36,387 nt of DNA. Source: a virus. A program made the translations under genes and the position numbers. The DNA is taken from IMG/VR virus record IMGVR_UViG_3300020162_001770, positions 1 to 36,387 of that record; one strand, 5' to 3'. This document shows, in pieces, positions 28,824 through 36,387 of this stretch; position 1 is the stretch's first letter; each line of letters opens with the position of its first letter. The notes beneath the pieces are model-generated. The model made no database searches, was not told the origin of the DNA, and saw nothing but the letters and a program-made list of their open reading frames with translations.

Positions 28824-30263
28824 TTAGTAACAATATTTCTTTAATTCATTAGCAATCCACTCAACAACTGGCACAGCAACAGCGTTACCAATCATTTTGT
28901 AACGGTTGGTATTGCTAATTTCTTTACCATTATCGGCAAATCTTGTATGGTCATCAGGGAACCCCATTAAACGCTCACATTCAATAGGCGTAAGCCTTCT
29001 TAGAATCAATTCTGGTGTGCATACAGCATGCATTGATACTGTGTCTAATGTATATGAAGGGTCATTTGGTTCACCAAACCCTTTTCCTGCTGGTCCAGCA
29101 GAGTCTGAGCGACCAATGATCGTGCCCTGAATGGGGATAGCAGTTGCTGGCTCAGCAATCAAAGGAACTTGGTTACCGCCAGTACCCATCCTGCTCATAA
29201 GAGTAGGGACAATACCATCATCATAAACACGAACATCATTAACTCTTGTTCCATCAACAATTAACACAGTTGAACGTGATTCACTATTGTTATCAAAAGC
29301 ATTTAAAGTCGGGCTAACGTCTTCTTGTCGCCAAACTTCTGGCGGTAAATTACCGTCAGCATCTCTTGCCCCTGAACGAATAACTTTTACAAAAGATTCA
29401 ACAGTATGCATGACAAAGTTTTCATCAGGTCGTTTATGGCTAGTAGCCCTAAATGTTGAACCACCTTCTTGGTAATTACCAAAGCCAGTCTTGCCATAAA
29501 GGATAGGCTGTGCTACAGAGTTACCACCACTTTCAACACGCATTGTTGGAAACACTTCTTCTGATACTTGTGGATCTATTCCGTTTTTGTGATTGAATCC
29601 GTATGTTGGTCCGCTAACTTTATCAGAGCCTGATAAAGCATGGGTGGAAGCTTGTTTCCTCTTCTTTCGGCTCTTCTTAAGATTCCCGTCGCTGTCTTGG
29701 GGGACAGGTAGTATTTGTGTTCCACATCTTCCAACGATTGTAGGACAGAAACTAGCAATAAGGAACAATCTTCTCCTTCTGTGTGGGACTCCAAACCATT
29801 GTGCATCCAAGATGTGCCATTCAATTGCCAATGCCCCGATGTTTGCCATTTCGTCAATGACTGCTGCGAAGTCTTCTCCTTTATTACTTGTGAGGGCACC
29901 TGGTACGTTTTCCCAGATTGCGATTTTTGGGTATTCATTTCCTGTTGCATTTCTCATCTCCTTGATGATTCTAGTTGCTTCATAAAACATTGAGGATCTC
30001 TCCCCATCAAGACCAGCACGCTTACCAGCAACTGACAAGTCCTGACACGGTGAACCAAAGGTAATCAAACTGACTGGCTTAATCTTTGAGCCATCAACAT
30101 CTTCAACATTAAAATACTTATCTGAATCTGGCCAATGCTTATTCAATACAGATTGGCACTTACTATCCCACTCTACTTGCCAACTGTTTTCCCAGCCAGC
30201 ATTCTGAAAACCAAGATCAAAACCTCCGACCCCAGCAAACAAACTTCCAAATGTTAATTCCAT
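28824..30263 (-). CDS. C5-cytosine DNA methyltransferase
   Basis: A 479-residue enzyme with all main C5-MTase motifs: LFAGVGGFDLG (I), GSPCQD with nucleophile C73 (IV), ENVPG (118-122, VI), PHRRRRLF (VIII) and GNAVAVP (459-465, X). The region between VIII and X is long and carries four copies of a 'PTL...V.LI' element (238, 317, 352, 403), a variable target-recognition region. It methylates cytosine in phage DNA, probably to evade host restriction or as a base for further modification. No cognate endonuclease is seen beside it. Confidence 0.93.
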   Translation of the reverse strand: MELTFGSLFAGVGGFDLGFQNAGWENSWQVEWDSKCQSVLNKHWPDSDKYFNVEDVDGSKIKPVSLITFGSPCQDLSVAGKRAGLDGERSSMFYEATRIIKEMRNATGNEYPKIAIWENVPGALTSNKGEDFAAVIDEMANIGALAIEWHILDAQWFGVPHRRRRLFLIASFCPTIVGRCGTQILPVPQDSDGNLKKSRKKRKQASTHALSGSDKVSGPTYGFNHKNGIDPQVSEEVFPTMRVESGGNSVAQPILYGKTGFGNYQEGGSTFRATSHKRPDENFVMHTVESFVKVIRSGARDADGNLPPEVWRQEDVSPTLNAFDNNSESRSTVLIVDGTRVNDVRVYDDGIVPTLMSRMGTGGNQVPLIAEPATAIPIQGTIIGRSDSAGPAGKGFGEPNDPSYTLDTVSMHAVCTPELILRRLTPIECERLMGFPDDHTRFADNGKEISNTNRYKMIGNAVAVPVVEWIANELKKYCY

Positions 30264-30264
30264 C

Positions 30265-30375
30265 TTATGTCCAATCGTCGTTTTCTATTTCTTGATAAAC
30301 TTTATACATTAAATACATGGATGCAAATGTTGAACCCAAAAAAATAACAACAATCGCTCCAATTATCTTACTCAT
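30265..30375 (-). CDS. 36-aa single-span membrane peptide
   Basis: A frame starting MSKIIGAIVVIFLGSTFASM. Residues 3-24 are one transmembrane segment; the tail is acidic (YQEIENDDWT), predicting an N-out or N-in short anchor. Its start overlaps the upstream nuclease stop by 8 bp (ATGAGTAA) and its stop lies one base before the methyltransferase start. Function unknown. Confidence 0.65.
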   Translation of the reverse strand: MSKIIGAIVVIFLGSTFASMYLMYKVYQEIENDDWT

Positions 30376-30667
30376 ATGTTGTCCCCTCTATAAGGTCGTT
30401 AAAAACATCCCAGTCAATGATAGCAACCTTGATATCCGAATCCTCGCCAAGAACAACAGAAATACACGGATATTTGTAATTGGATCGCCATGCATCTTTA
30501 CGCATTTTTATCCAAGCTTCCCTAGACAAAGTAAACGTAGAGGCATTATGTTTATAGTCAATGACGAAACTGTGGTAAGTAGCGTCACCTTTCTTCAAGC
30601 CTCTGCCAGAATTCTTGACCGCTTTAGCCTTATCACGCTTGATTTCTTGCTTTTCATCTCTTTTCAT
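30368..30667 (-). CDS. Small PD-(D/E)XK-like nuclease / resolvase candidate
   Basis: A 99-residue protein: basic helix, then SGRGLKKGD (D28), a VIDYKH strand (D37, K39), and a helix SREAWIKMRKDAWR followed by strands. This order (GD...(D/E)xK...SLxxxxWxKxxxxA) fits short phage endonucleases of the VRR-NUC/Holliday-resolvase type. AGGAGG lies 8 bases before the ATG at 30667, the strongest ribosome-binding site in the region, preferred to a GTG three codons earlier. Confidence 0.65.
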   Translation of the reverse strand: MKRDEKQEIKRDKAKAVKNSGRGLKKGDATYHSFVIDYKHNASTFTLSREAWIKMRKDAWRSNYKYPCISVVLGEDSDIKVAIIDWDVFNDLIEGTTYE

Positions 30668-30723
30668 CAAGACCACCTCCTACAGTTGACACAGCAGAGT
30701 GTACCATACAAGTCGTCAACGGA

Positions 30724-31977
30724 TTACTCAAGCGAGAAGTTATTATATAAATTATTTTTAAAAGGCAGTATCTCTTCATCAGTCATCTCACGAAAAATAT
30801 CTTGGCAAATAAGATTATTGTATAAATTTTTAGAAACCATTTGAGATCTATTATTTTTATCAAACCTAACACCATCAATACTTGCATAAGACCCAGCCCC
30901 AGTGTAGTGAATAAATTTTATATCATCATTTTCTATTTCTAGAAAATAATCATAACCAAGTCTATCAACTAGATCATTAAGCATTGAATCGCATCTAGTC
31001 TGCCAATTATATTCTTTATACACACTAGGGGCTTGTTTGTAATAAAACTCACATTGCGATTTAACGTTGTTATAAAAATTCAACATTCTATCCATAAGAG
31101 AATCAAAATTAGCTAAAACAACTTCCCCCTGAGAATAGCCAGAATAAGAAGTTGGCCCAATAGTTGATTCAATAATATTATCTTTAAAATATTTATCATA
31201 TGAACACCATCGACTTGTTGATATAACAGGCATTCCTGACGCTAAGGCTTGCAATGGTATAAAGCCAAACCCTTCACCTTCGGATGGATACACAATTGCA
31301 TCATGAGAATAAAACAAATTAATCATCTCATCATGAGAAAGAGTTTTAAATATTTTTCTTACATTAGATAAAAGAGATGATAAACCAAATTCAGATGCGC
31401 CCTCATGTGAATGATATTTTAATGTTAACTCAACATCAGGATTATTACCAAATAGCATTATAAATGCTTGCTCAACCATGTCAGCGCGTTTTCTTGGCGA
31501 ACCAGAATCAACATGAAGAAATCTAATTTTATTATTCTGCCCCCTCATTCTAGGTTTCCAAGCATCGTCAACCCCATGTTCAAAAACATAAGTAGGTGTC
31601 TTAACACCAGAATTCATAACAGCATCAGCTGCAAATTGATTCCCAACCCATATTTCATCAACTTCATTCATTGGATCAATCCAGTGACTCCATGCTTTTG
31701 TTGCTTCTAAATGAGTGCCATATATTTTATATTGATTATCATGAAATTTTTTAAAATCAGGACTTCGTAAATTAGTCATTGTTTTTAAGTTATACCACTC
31801 TGGTTCCATATAAAACATTTGAATTTTAGAATATGGTGAGTTTTGAACAACATCTAATTTTTCGTCTTTATATTCAAATTTGCTGAAATGTTCACATATT
31901 CTTCTGTAACCATAAGAATAACCAAAAATACCATTAGCATCTTTTATATGTTGGTCTGTATGCATTGAAAACAGCAT
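30724..31977 (-). CDS. GT-B glycosyltransferase (GT4-like), second copy
   Basis: A 417-residue protein. The donor-binding half has IRFLHVDSGSPRKRAD (151-166) and SEGEGFGFIPLQ (232-243), the GT4 signature. FEHGVDDAWKP (132-142) corresponds to the acceptor-domain GVD block. An extra C-terminal 90 residues, starting near YFLEIENDD, are unassigned. It shares the general layout of gene 23707-24750 but is too divergent to be a recent duplicate. TAATG junction with recA, so it is coupled to it. Confidence 0.8.
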   Translation of the reverse strand: MLFSMHTDQHIKDANGIFGYSYGYRRICEHFSKFEYKDEKLDVVQNSPYSKIQMFYMEPEWYNLKTMTNLRSPDFKKFHDNQYKIYGTHLEATKAWSHWIDPMNEVDEIWVGNQFAADAVMNSGVKTPTYVFEHGVDDAWKPRMRGQNNKIRFLHVDSGSPRKRADMVEQAFIMLFGNNPDVELTLKYHSHEGASEFGLSSLLSNVRKIFKTLSHDEMINLFYSHDAIVYPSEGEGFGFIPLQALASGMPVISTSRWCSYDKYFKDNIIESTIGPTSYSGYSQGEVVLANFDSLMDRMLNFYNNVKSQCEFYYKQAPSVYKEYNWQTRCDSMLNDLVDRLGYDYFLEIENDDIKFIHYTGAGSYASIDGVRFDKNNRSQMVSKNLYNNLICQDIFREMTDEEILPFKNNLYNNFSLE

Positions 31978-32894
31978 TACAACTCCATAAGAATTTTTTT
32001 AATCTGTTGTCTTTCAATATCGTTTAAATCAATAGATGACATACCGTTCCACTTGTTTTCACCATAGGAGTACCAAGCACCACGACGCTGAATAATATTT
32101 GCCTCAATTGCCATATCAATAAGTTCACGCTCTGTATCAATCATACCTTTTTCAGGCAGAACATAATAATAACCAGTTGTTCCAATAGTGGGAAGCTGCT
32201 TAGTTTTCTCAATTGTCCAAGTAGCGCGTTGGCTAGTAATACGACTTGAATCATCTCTTTCCATTTCTTTTTGAGACATAGAAAGGAACAACTTTACAAT
32301 GTTATGCATATTATGATGAACAGTATTACCCATCTTTGCTTTAGTAACAGCAAACATTCCACTTAAATCTACAGTCTGATGAGCAATGAAGAGCATGATA
32401 TTTTTTTCTTTATGAAGATGATTAACAAGCTTCTGCAAAAAGTAACCTTGCGATCTTGCCTGTAGACCCAATGCTTTACCACCATCTGGCTTGTCATAGA
32501 ATTCTTCTTTAATAATATTAGAAAGACTATCAAACAAAAAGATATGCTTTTCGTCAGGGTGATTCAAATAGGGGACAAGATTCCTAAGAATATCTTCAAC
32601 GATAGTTGACTGAATAACAACAACGTCATCAATATCAATTCCACACTTCTCAGCATAAACATCAGAGTAAGAATACTCTGAATCAATGATAACAGGTCGA
32701 TAGCCCATCTTTTGTGCTTGAGAAATAATCCTAAAACACATGGTTGTTTTACCTACAGAAGGCGTACCCCAAAATAAATGAGTTGCCCCAGTGTTAAGTC
32801 CACCACCTAAAGCTCTATTAAGAGCAAGACTAGGTGTTGGAATAATTTCATGCTCAGGCATTTTGTCGCCCTTGCGCTTATCTACAAATAACAT
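31977..32894 (-). CDS. recA: RecA-family recombinase
   Basis: A recombinase of up to 305 residues: ALGGGLNTGATHLFWGTPSVGKTT includes Walker A (GTPSVGKT, about 43-50), an ESEYSYSD-like block (IIDSEYS), Walker B IFLFDSL, IAHQTV after L1, and an Arg-containing L2 region. It lacks the long C-terminal domain of bacterial RecA, as do phage RecA/UvsX proteins. It catalyses strand exchange for repair and recombination-dependent replication. A second ATG at 32861 (MPEHEIIPTPS) has an equally good AAGGG site; either may be used. Confidence 0.9.
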   Translation of the reverse strand: MLFVDKRKGDKMPEHEIIPTPSLALNRALGGGLNTGATHLFWGTPSVGKTTMCFRIISQAQKMGYRPVIIDSEYSYSDVYAEKCGIDIDDVVVIQSTIVEDILRNLVPYLNHPDEKHIFLFDSLSNIIKEEFYDKPDGGKALGLQARSQGYFLQKLVNHLHKEKNIMLFIAHQTVDLSGMFAVTKAKMGNTVHHNMHNIVKLFLSMSQKEMERDDSSRITSQRATWTIEKTKQLPTIGTTGYYYVLPEKGMIDTERELIDMAIEANIIQRRGAWYSYGENKWNGMSSIDLNDIERQQIKKILMEL

Positions 32895-33393
32895 TATTTG
32901 ACCTTTCAGCTATATGAATTTTTCTTTTATTAAAAACAGGAAAACCTTCTGTTTGCACAGGTGGAAGTTCTAAAAAAATAGAAGAATGCTCAACTAGATC
33001 TACATCTTGCAAGAGTCTTTCAACCTGTAATCTTGAAGGCTCAAAATCATAAGCAAATTCTACCACAATGATATCTACTTTTTTTATAAATTCAACAAGA
33101 GATTTATATTCATCATCTTGTCCTTCAAAATCAAAGCCTAGCAAAGCCACACCGACTTTGCCATGAATATATGGCGATGATGCAACCCACTCAGAAAAAG
33201 TCCCATGAAAAGCATTGTCAATAGACACCAATGGATCAATGCTATGTAATGTAGCATTATGCTTTATTGGTAATTTTTTTCTAAAAGCACCAATATCAAT
33301 AATAGTATCACAACTACTCAAGTAGTGTGAAGCAATAATTTTTCTAATCTCAAATTCAGAAGAGACTAGATATTCCCATTTCTTTGTAGCCAT
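32878..33393 (-). CDS. SAM-methyltransferase-like protein (small, FkbM-like)
   Basis: A 171-residue protein with a Rossmann opening DTIIDIGAFRKKLP and, 15 residues on, an acidic strand end LHSIDPL, as in class I SAM methyltransferases, then VDIIVVEFAYDF. Overall closest to FkbM-type enzymes but shorter. AAGGAGG sits 5 bases before ATG. It overlaps the next upstream gene by 38 bp, in a different frame. Likely target is a sugar or protein, inferred from the nearby glycosyltransferases. Confidence 0.6.
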   Translation of the reverse strand: MATKKWEYLVSSEFEIRKIIASHYLSSCDTIIDIGAFRKKLPIKHNATLHSIDPLVSIDNAFHGTFSEWVASSPYIHGKVGVALLGFDFEGQDDEYKSLVEFIKKVDIIVVEFAYDFEPSRLQVERLLQDVDLVEHSSIFLELPPVQTEGFPVFNKRKIHIAERSNNVICR

Positions 33394-33982
33394 CTTTAAC
33401 CTCCTTAGGCATTATCAAACCAGTACCACAACCAATATAGAAGTTAATATAATACAAATTATTGGCATCAGCATAATCTTGCATGGCACGAAAAGATCCA
33501 ATTTCTGGGTGATCGCCATTAGAATTATTCCAAGTATCATGAACAGTTATAGCCCAATTGCCCGACATCTTTGCGCCATAATTATTTAAATCATCTAAAA
33601 CTTGATCGTAAGAATGATCAGCATCTACATGTAGATAATTTATAGAATTAAACATTTCAACGGCATCATTTGTAAGTTTTTTAATTACAGTGACTTCGGG
33701 GTAGTTTTCAATATCATTTGTATATTCAGGTCTACCCCAAGGGCCAATATCCGCATCAACCAAATAAACTTCCGCATTTTCTATGCAGCCTTCTTTAATA
33801 AGAATTCGCTGTGCTTCCGTCATTAATTTAGGAACAAAGCCTGCGCCAGAACCAAGACACACGCACCTTTGCGATTTCAGCATGTATGGCAATATAAAAT
33901 AAAGACTTCCAGCCCCAAGATGTAATCTATCAGCACCATGAGAATTAGCATATGGGGATGTATTAATTACATTATCAAACAT
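33356..33982 (-). CDS. Class I SAM-dependent methyltransferase
   Basis: A 208-residue protein: VCLGSGAGFV (41-50) is SAM motif I, EVYLVDADIG is motif II, and INYLHVDADHSYDQVLDDLNNY plus WAITVHDTW matches the MTase_24 type, often found beside glycosyltransferases. The start makes an 8-bp ATGTTTGA overlap with dnaE. Its target is unknown; sugar methylation is the simplest guess. Confidence 0.75.
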   Translation of the reverse strand: MFDNVINTSPYANSHGADRLHLGAGSLYFILPYMLKSQRCVCLGSGAGFVPKLMTEAQRILIKEGCIENAEVYLVDADIGPWGRPEYTNDIENYPEVTVIKKLTNDAVEMFNSINYLHVDADHSYDQVLDDLNNYGAKMSGNWAITVHDTWNNSNGDHPEIGSFRAMQDYADANNLYYINFYIGCGTGLIMPKEVKDGYKEMGISSLF

Positions 33983-36387
33983 AAGTATCCTTTACCAAAT
34001 TTTTTCTTTCAATATAATCTTCAATAGAAATAATTGAAGTGTCAGTAGCAAGTTTATATGAGTCAAGACGAGTCAAAGCTTCTTTTTCAATAATCTTAGA
34101 CATCTTCACGGCAAACCAACCATTATCTTTAATGACATGCTTAATCTTTCCATACACCATCGGGAAAATAACAATCTTAATAATCTTGACACCATCCCAG
34201 GCGTACAGATTAGCCATATTCTTGCCCTTGGCAGTAACAAAAGATCTACTACTGAAAACATAAACTAGGCTCTTATCAGTTTCTTCAGATTCACAAATCC
34301 CGAGCTCTTCCTGATATAGCCAACTCATCTTATGTTCAATACCCTCATCCATCAGGGTGATCAATTCCATGATCTCAGAATTATGACACTCATAAGCATC
34401 ACAGAACATATGAAGCGTTCTGTCCCCGATCAAAGCATAAATCAACTGCCTATTTGAGATCTCAGCGTTCCTATCACAAAAGATCGTAGTTGAGCCAGAT
34501 TGGTCTTCTATTTCCACACGGAGGTATTGAGGAGTTTTCTTAGTAGAACGCACCACAGCCTTCACAATGGTCAAAGGCGAGTTGATTTCATGGAAGCCTG
34601 CTAAAGGCTGGACATACTTATCAATCTCGTTCTCATCCTGATTCAGGTTAATAGCAAACCCCAAAATAGGCAGATAATACTTCTCATTATCATAAGCAGA
34701 CGTATACCCAAGACTCTTATAAGCCCCAACCTTATCCAAACTATCCCTAAGCTTAGTATTAACACGCTTCTTACTACACTTAGCATTAAATTCCTCAATA
34801 GACGAAAAAGGTCTCAACTCAAGAATCTCAGTAATAGCACTATTACCACAACCACTCACATTGCGTAAACCAAAACGAATACCATCATCATCAATAGAAA
34901 ACGACTCATTAGACAAATTCACGTCAGGCGGATTAACCTTAACCCTCATACGATTCGCTTCCATCAAATACGCCGTAATTCTATCCTGAGCATCCTCATT
35001 ATAAAGAAGCGACCAAATGAACTCAATCGGATAATGAACCTTCAACCACATCGTCTGATACGACAACATAGAATAAGCAACAGCATGAGACTTATTAAAC
35101 ATATACAACGCTGCCAACTCAAACTCAGACCACATCTTCTCAGCAGCCTTAGGAGTAATAATAGCGTTCTTAATAAACTTATCACGATACTGATCAAAGT
35201 CGGCAGCATCACGCTTCTTACCAATGATCTTACGTAACTTGTCAGCCTCAGCCCAAGTAAAACCAGCAATACTCACAGCCATCTGCATCAACTGCTCCTG
35301 AAAGATAACCGTACCAAAAGTTTCCTTCAAAATACCCTCGACCGAAGGATGAGGATACACAGGCTTCTCCTTACCCTTCTTACAGTCAATATACTTCTGA
35401 CCCTGAGAAAGCAAAGCGCCCGGTCTAACCAAAGCATTACTTACAGCAAGATCATTAAAGTTAGAAATCCCCATACGCTCAATAAGATTCCTGTAAGCCG
35501 AAGCATCAACTTGGAAGATTCCAACCGTATTAGCATCATTAAAGTTCTCATAAACAAGATCATCATCCAAAGCCAAAGACATATCCGTAACATCAATCCC
35601 ATGACGATCCTTAATCTTAGCCAAACAATCCTTAATAACCGAAACCATCTTCAAACCCAAAATGTCAACCTTAATAAGGCCAACCGCCTCAGCATCCTCC
35701 ATATCAAAAGCAGTAACAATAGAACGCTCATCATCACCACGATTCTTACGACTCTCCACAGGACACACCTCATTCAGTGGCACAGACGACACCACCATAC
35801 CAGCAGCATGCACACCAGAAGTACGAATACGATTCTCCAACTTACGAGCAATAGGAATAATATCAGGATACTTAGAATCAAAAACACGACCCTTAGCCGA
35901 ACCCTCCAACTCATCCAAAGTCTCAAAAAACGGCGTAATATTATTAATCTCCTCATACGGCACCTGATACACACGCGCAATATCCTTAATAACACTCTTA
36001 GCCTTAAACGTACCATAAATAGAAATCGCGGCAACATTATCCTTACCCCAACGATCCCTCAAATACTGCTTCACCTCATCACGACGCTTATCCTCAAAGT
36101 CCAAGTCAATATCAGGATAATCATTACGCTCAGGATTCAAAAAACGAGAAAACAACAAACCATACTTAATAGGATCAACCTTAGAAATATCCAACAAAAA
36201 GGCCAACAAACTACCACCAACACTACCACGACCAGGACCACGCCCAACATTATTATTATCAGCCCATTTAATCAAATCCCAAACCATCAAAAAATAATCA
36301 GAAAAACCAAGCCGAGCAATAATACCCAACTCCTCATCCAACCTAACCCCATACTCCTCAGACAACCCACGCCGACCAAGTTCAAAC
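33975..36387 (-). CDS. dnaE: DNA polymerase III alpha subunit (DnaE type), 5' end outside window
   Basis: The C-family replicative polymerase. The frame stays open to the window edge (FELGRRGLSEEY...), so the PHP and early palm regions are missing. Visible: GRGPGRGSVGGSLLAFLLDI (primer/dNTP-binding), PDIDLDF with two catalytic Asp, then fingers (VSNALVRPGAL, SHAVAYSMLSYQTMWLKVHYP), a helix-hairpin-helix-like SGCGNSAITEI, and an OB-fold (LRVEIEDQSGSTTIFCD). Carrying its own DnaE suggests host-independent replication. Codon use switches from G/T-ending in the N-terminal part to mixed near 34600. Confidence 0.93.
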   Translation of the reverse strand, partial: FELGRRGLSEEYGVRLDEELGIIARLGFSDYFLMVWDLIKWADNNNVGRGPGRGSVGGSLLAFLLDISKVDPIKYGLLFSRFLNPERNDYPDIDLDFEDKRRDEVKQYLRDRWGKDNVAAISIYGTFKAKSVIKDIARVYQVPYEEINNITPFFETLDELEGSAKGRVFDSKYPDIIPIARKLENRIRTSGVHAAGMVVSSVPLNEVCPVESRKNRGDDERSIVTAFDMEDAEAVGLIKVDILGLKMVSVIKDCLAKIKDRHGIDVTDMSLALDDDLVYENFNDANTVGIFQVDASAYRNLIERMGISNFNDLAVSNALVRPGALLSQGQKYIDCKKGKEKPVYPHPSVEGILKETFGTVIFQEQLMQMAVSIAGFTWAEADKLRKIIGKKRDAADFDQYRDKFIKNAIITPKAAEKMWSEFELAALYMFNKSHAVAYSMLSYQTMWLKVHYPIEFIWSLLYNEDAQDRITAYLMEANRMRVKVNPPDVNLSNESFSIDDDGIRFGLRNVSGCGNSAITEILELRPFSSIEEFNAKCSKKRVNTKLRDSLDKVGAYKSLGYTSAYDNEKYYLPILGFAINLNQDENEIDKYVQPLAGFHEINSPLTIVKAVVRSTKKTPQYLRVEIEDQSGSTTIFCDRNAEISNRQLIYALIGDRTLHMFCDAYECHNSEIMELITLMDEGIEHKMSWLYQEELGICESEETDKSLVYVFSSRSFVTAKGKNMANLYAWDGVKIIKIVIFPMVYGKIKHVIKDNGWFAVKMSKIIEKEALTRLDSYKLATDTSIISIEDYIERKNLVKDTYV

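Noticed and set aside
1-36387. Plus-strand open frames of 60-175 codons, including those opposite dnaE, the methyltransferase and the GT genes
   Set aside because: All lie antisense to longer, motif-bearing or well-spaced minus-strand genes and have no ribosome-binding sites or recognisable domains.
1-36387. Circular permutation, with the right end joining the left end
   Set aside because: Joining the ends does not extend the dnaE frame to a start codon; the polymerase simply runs off the window, so the window is an internal slice.

Overview
The window is a stretch of a tailed-phage (Caudoviricetes) genome. It is AT-rich and very tightly packed, and every convincing gene lies on the minus strand, so transcription runs from the right end to the left. 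Phage identity rests on a terminase large subunit with both ATPase and nuclease motifs (21265-23007) and a helix-turn-helix small-terminase candidate just upstream of it. It also rests on a phage-style replication and recombination block and on dozens of very small overlapping genes. The host is probably a low-GC actinobacterium, for example a freshwater acI-like lineage. The evidence is a four-cysteine WhiB regulator (12086-12400), a lipoprotein-like DUF732 protein (13422-13820) and several actinophage-style CxxC proteins. No integrase, repressor or structural (portal, capsid, tail) gene is in the window.

Layout in transcription order, right to left. (1) 36387-26552 is replication, recombination and modification: DnaE-type polymerase (5' end cut by the window), two SAM-methyltransferase-like proteins, RecA, a GT-B glycosyltransferase, a small PD-(D/E)XK-like nuclease, a 36-aa membrane peptide, a C5-cytosine DNA methyltransferase, a Cas4-like Fe-S nuclease, a zinc protein, a RuvC-like resolvase and a basic HTH protein. 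(2) 26555-24884 is a CxxxxxCC metal-chelating protein overlapping a PP-loop PAPS-reductase-like enzyme. (3) 24841-19705 holds a 42-aa peptide, a second GT-B glycosyltransferase, terS, terL, a coiled-coil protein, a small basic protein, a strong intrinsic terminator and a GT-A-like glycosyltransferase whose promoter looks leaderless. (4) 19704-19279 is the only large non-coding gap. It holds a -10 box, three copies of a CTAACGTTAG palindrome, a tandem repeat and an 11-bp hairpin, and is the likely control region of the left operon. (5) 19278-1 contains about 55 short genes, mostly of unknown function. Recognisable ones are WhiB, a ParB/DGQHR protein, a YubB-like protein, a KTSC protein, a GHKL-ATPase/HExxH protein, a lytic transglycosylase, two tRNAs (Arg-UCU, Ile-UAU) and a set of zinc-ribbon proteins.

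Nine short reading frames (24-49 codons) sit in gaps left by the longer genes and are described here; eight fit the start/stop overlap pattern well and one is weak. Neighbouring genes mostly overlap by 1 bp (TAATG/TGATG), 4 bp (ATGA) or 8 bp (RTGNNTRR), which suggests translational coupling over long polycistronic messages. Many starts were moved downstream of the longest possible start because a purine-rich ribosome-binding site and the overlap pattern agree.

The most unusual non-protein signals are four. One is a compact pseudoknotted RNA candidate between the lysozyme-like gene and tRNA-Arg (4603-4726). One is the triple palindrome at 19508-19565. One is a 38-bp imperfect direct repeat between terS and terL (23009-23094). 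The last is a 17-bp hairpin that pairs fully only in the minus-strand transcript (10988-11032). All functional names come from motif reading by eye; no database search was possible.
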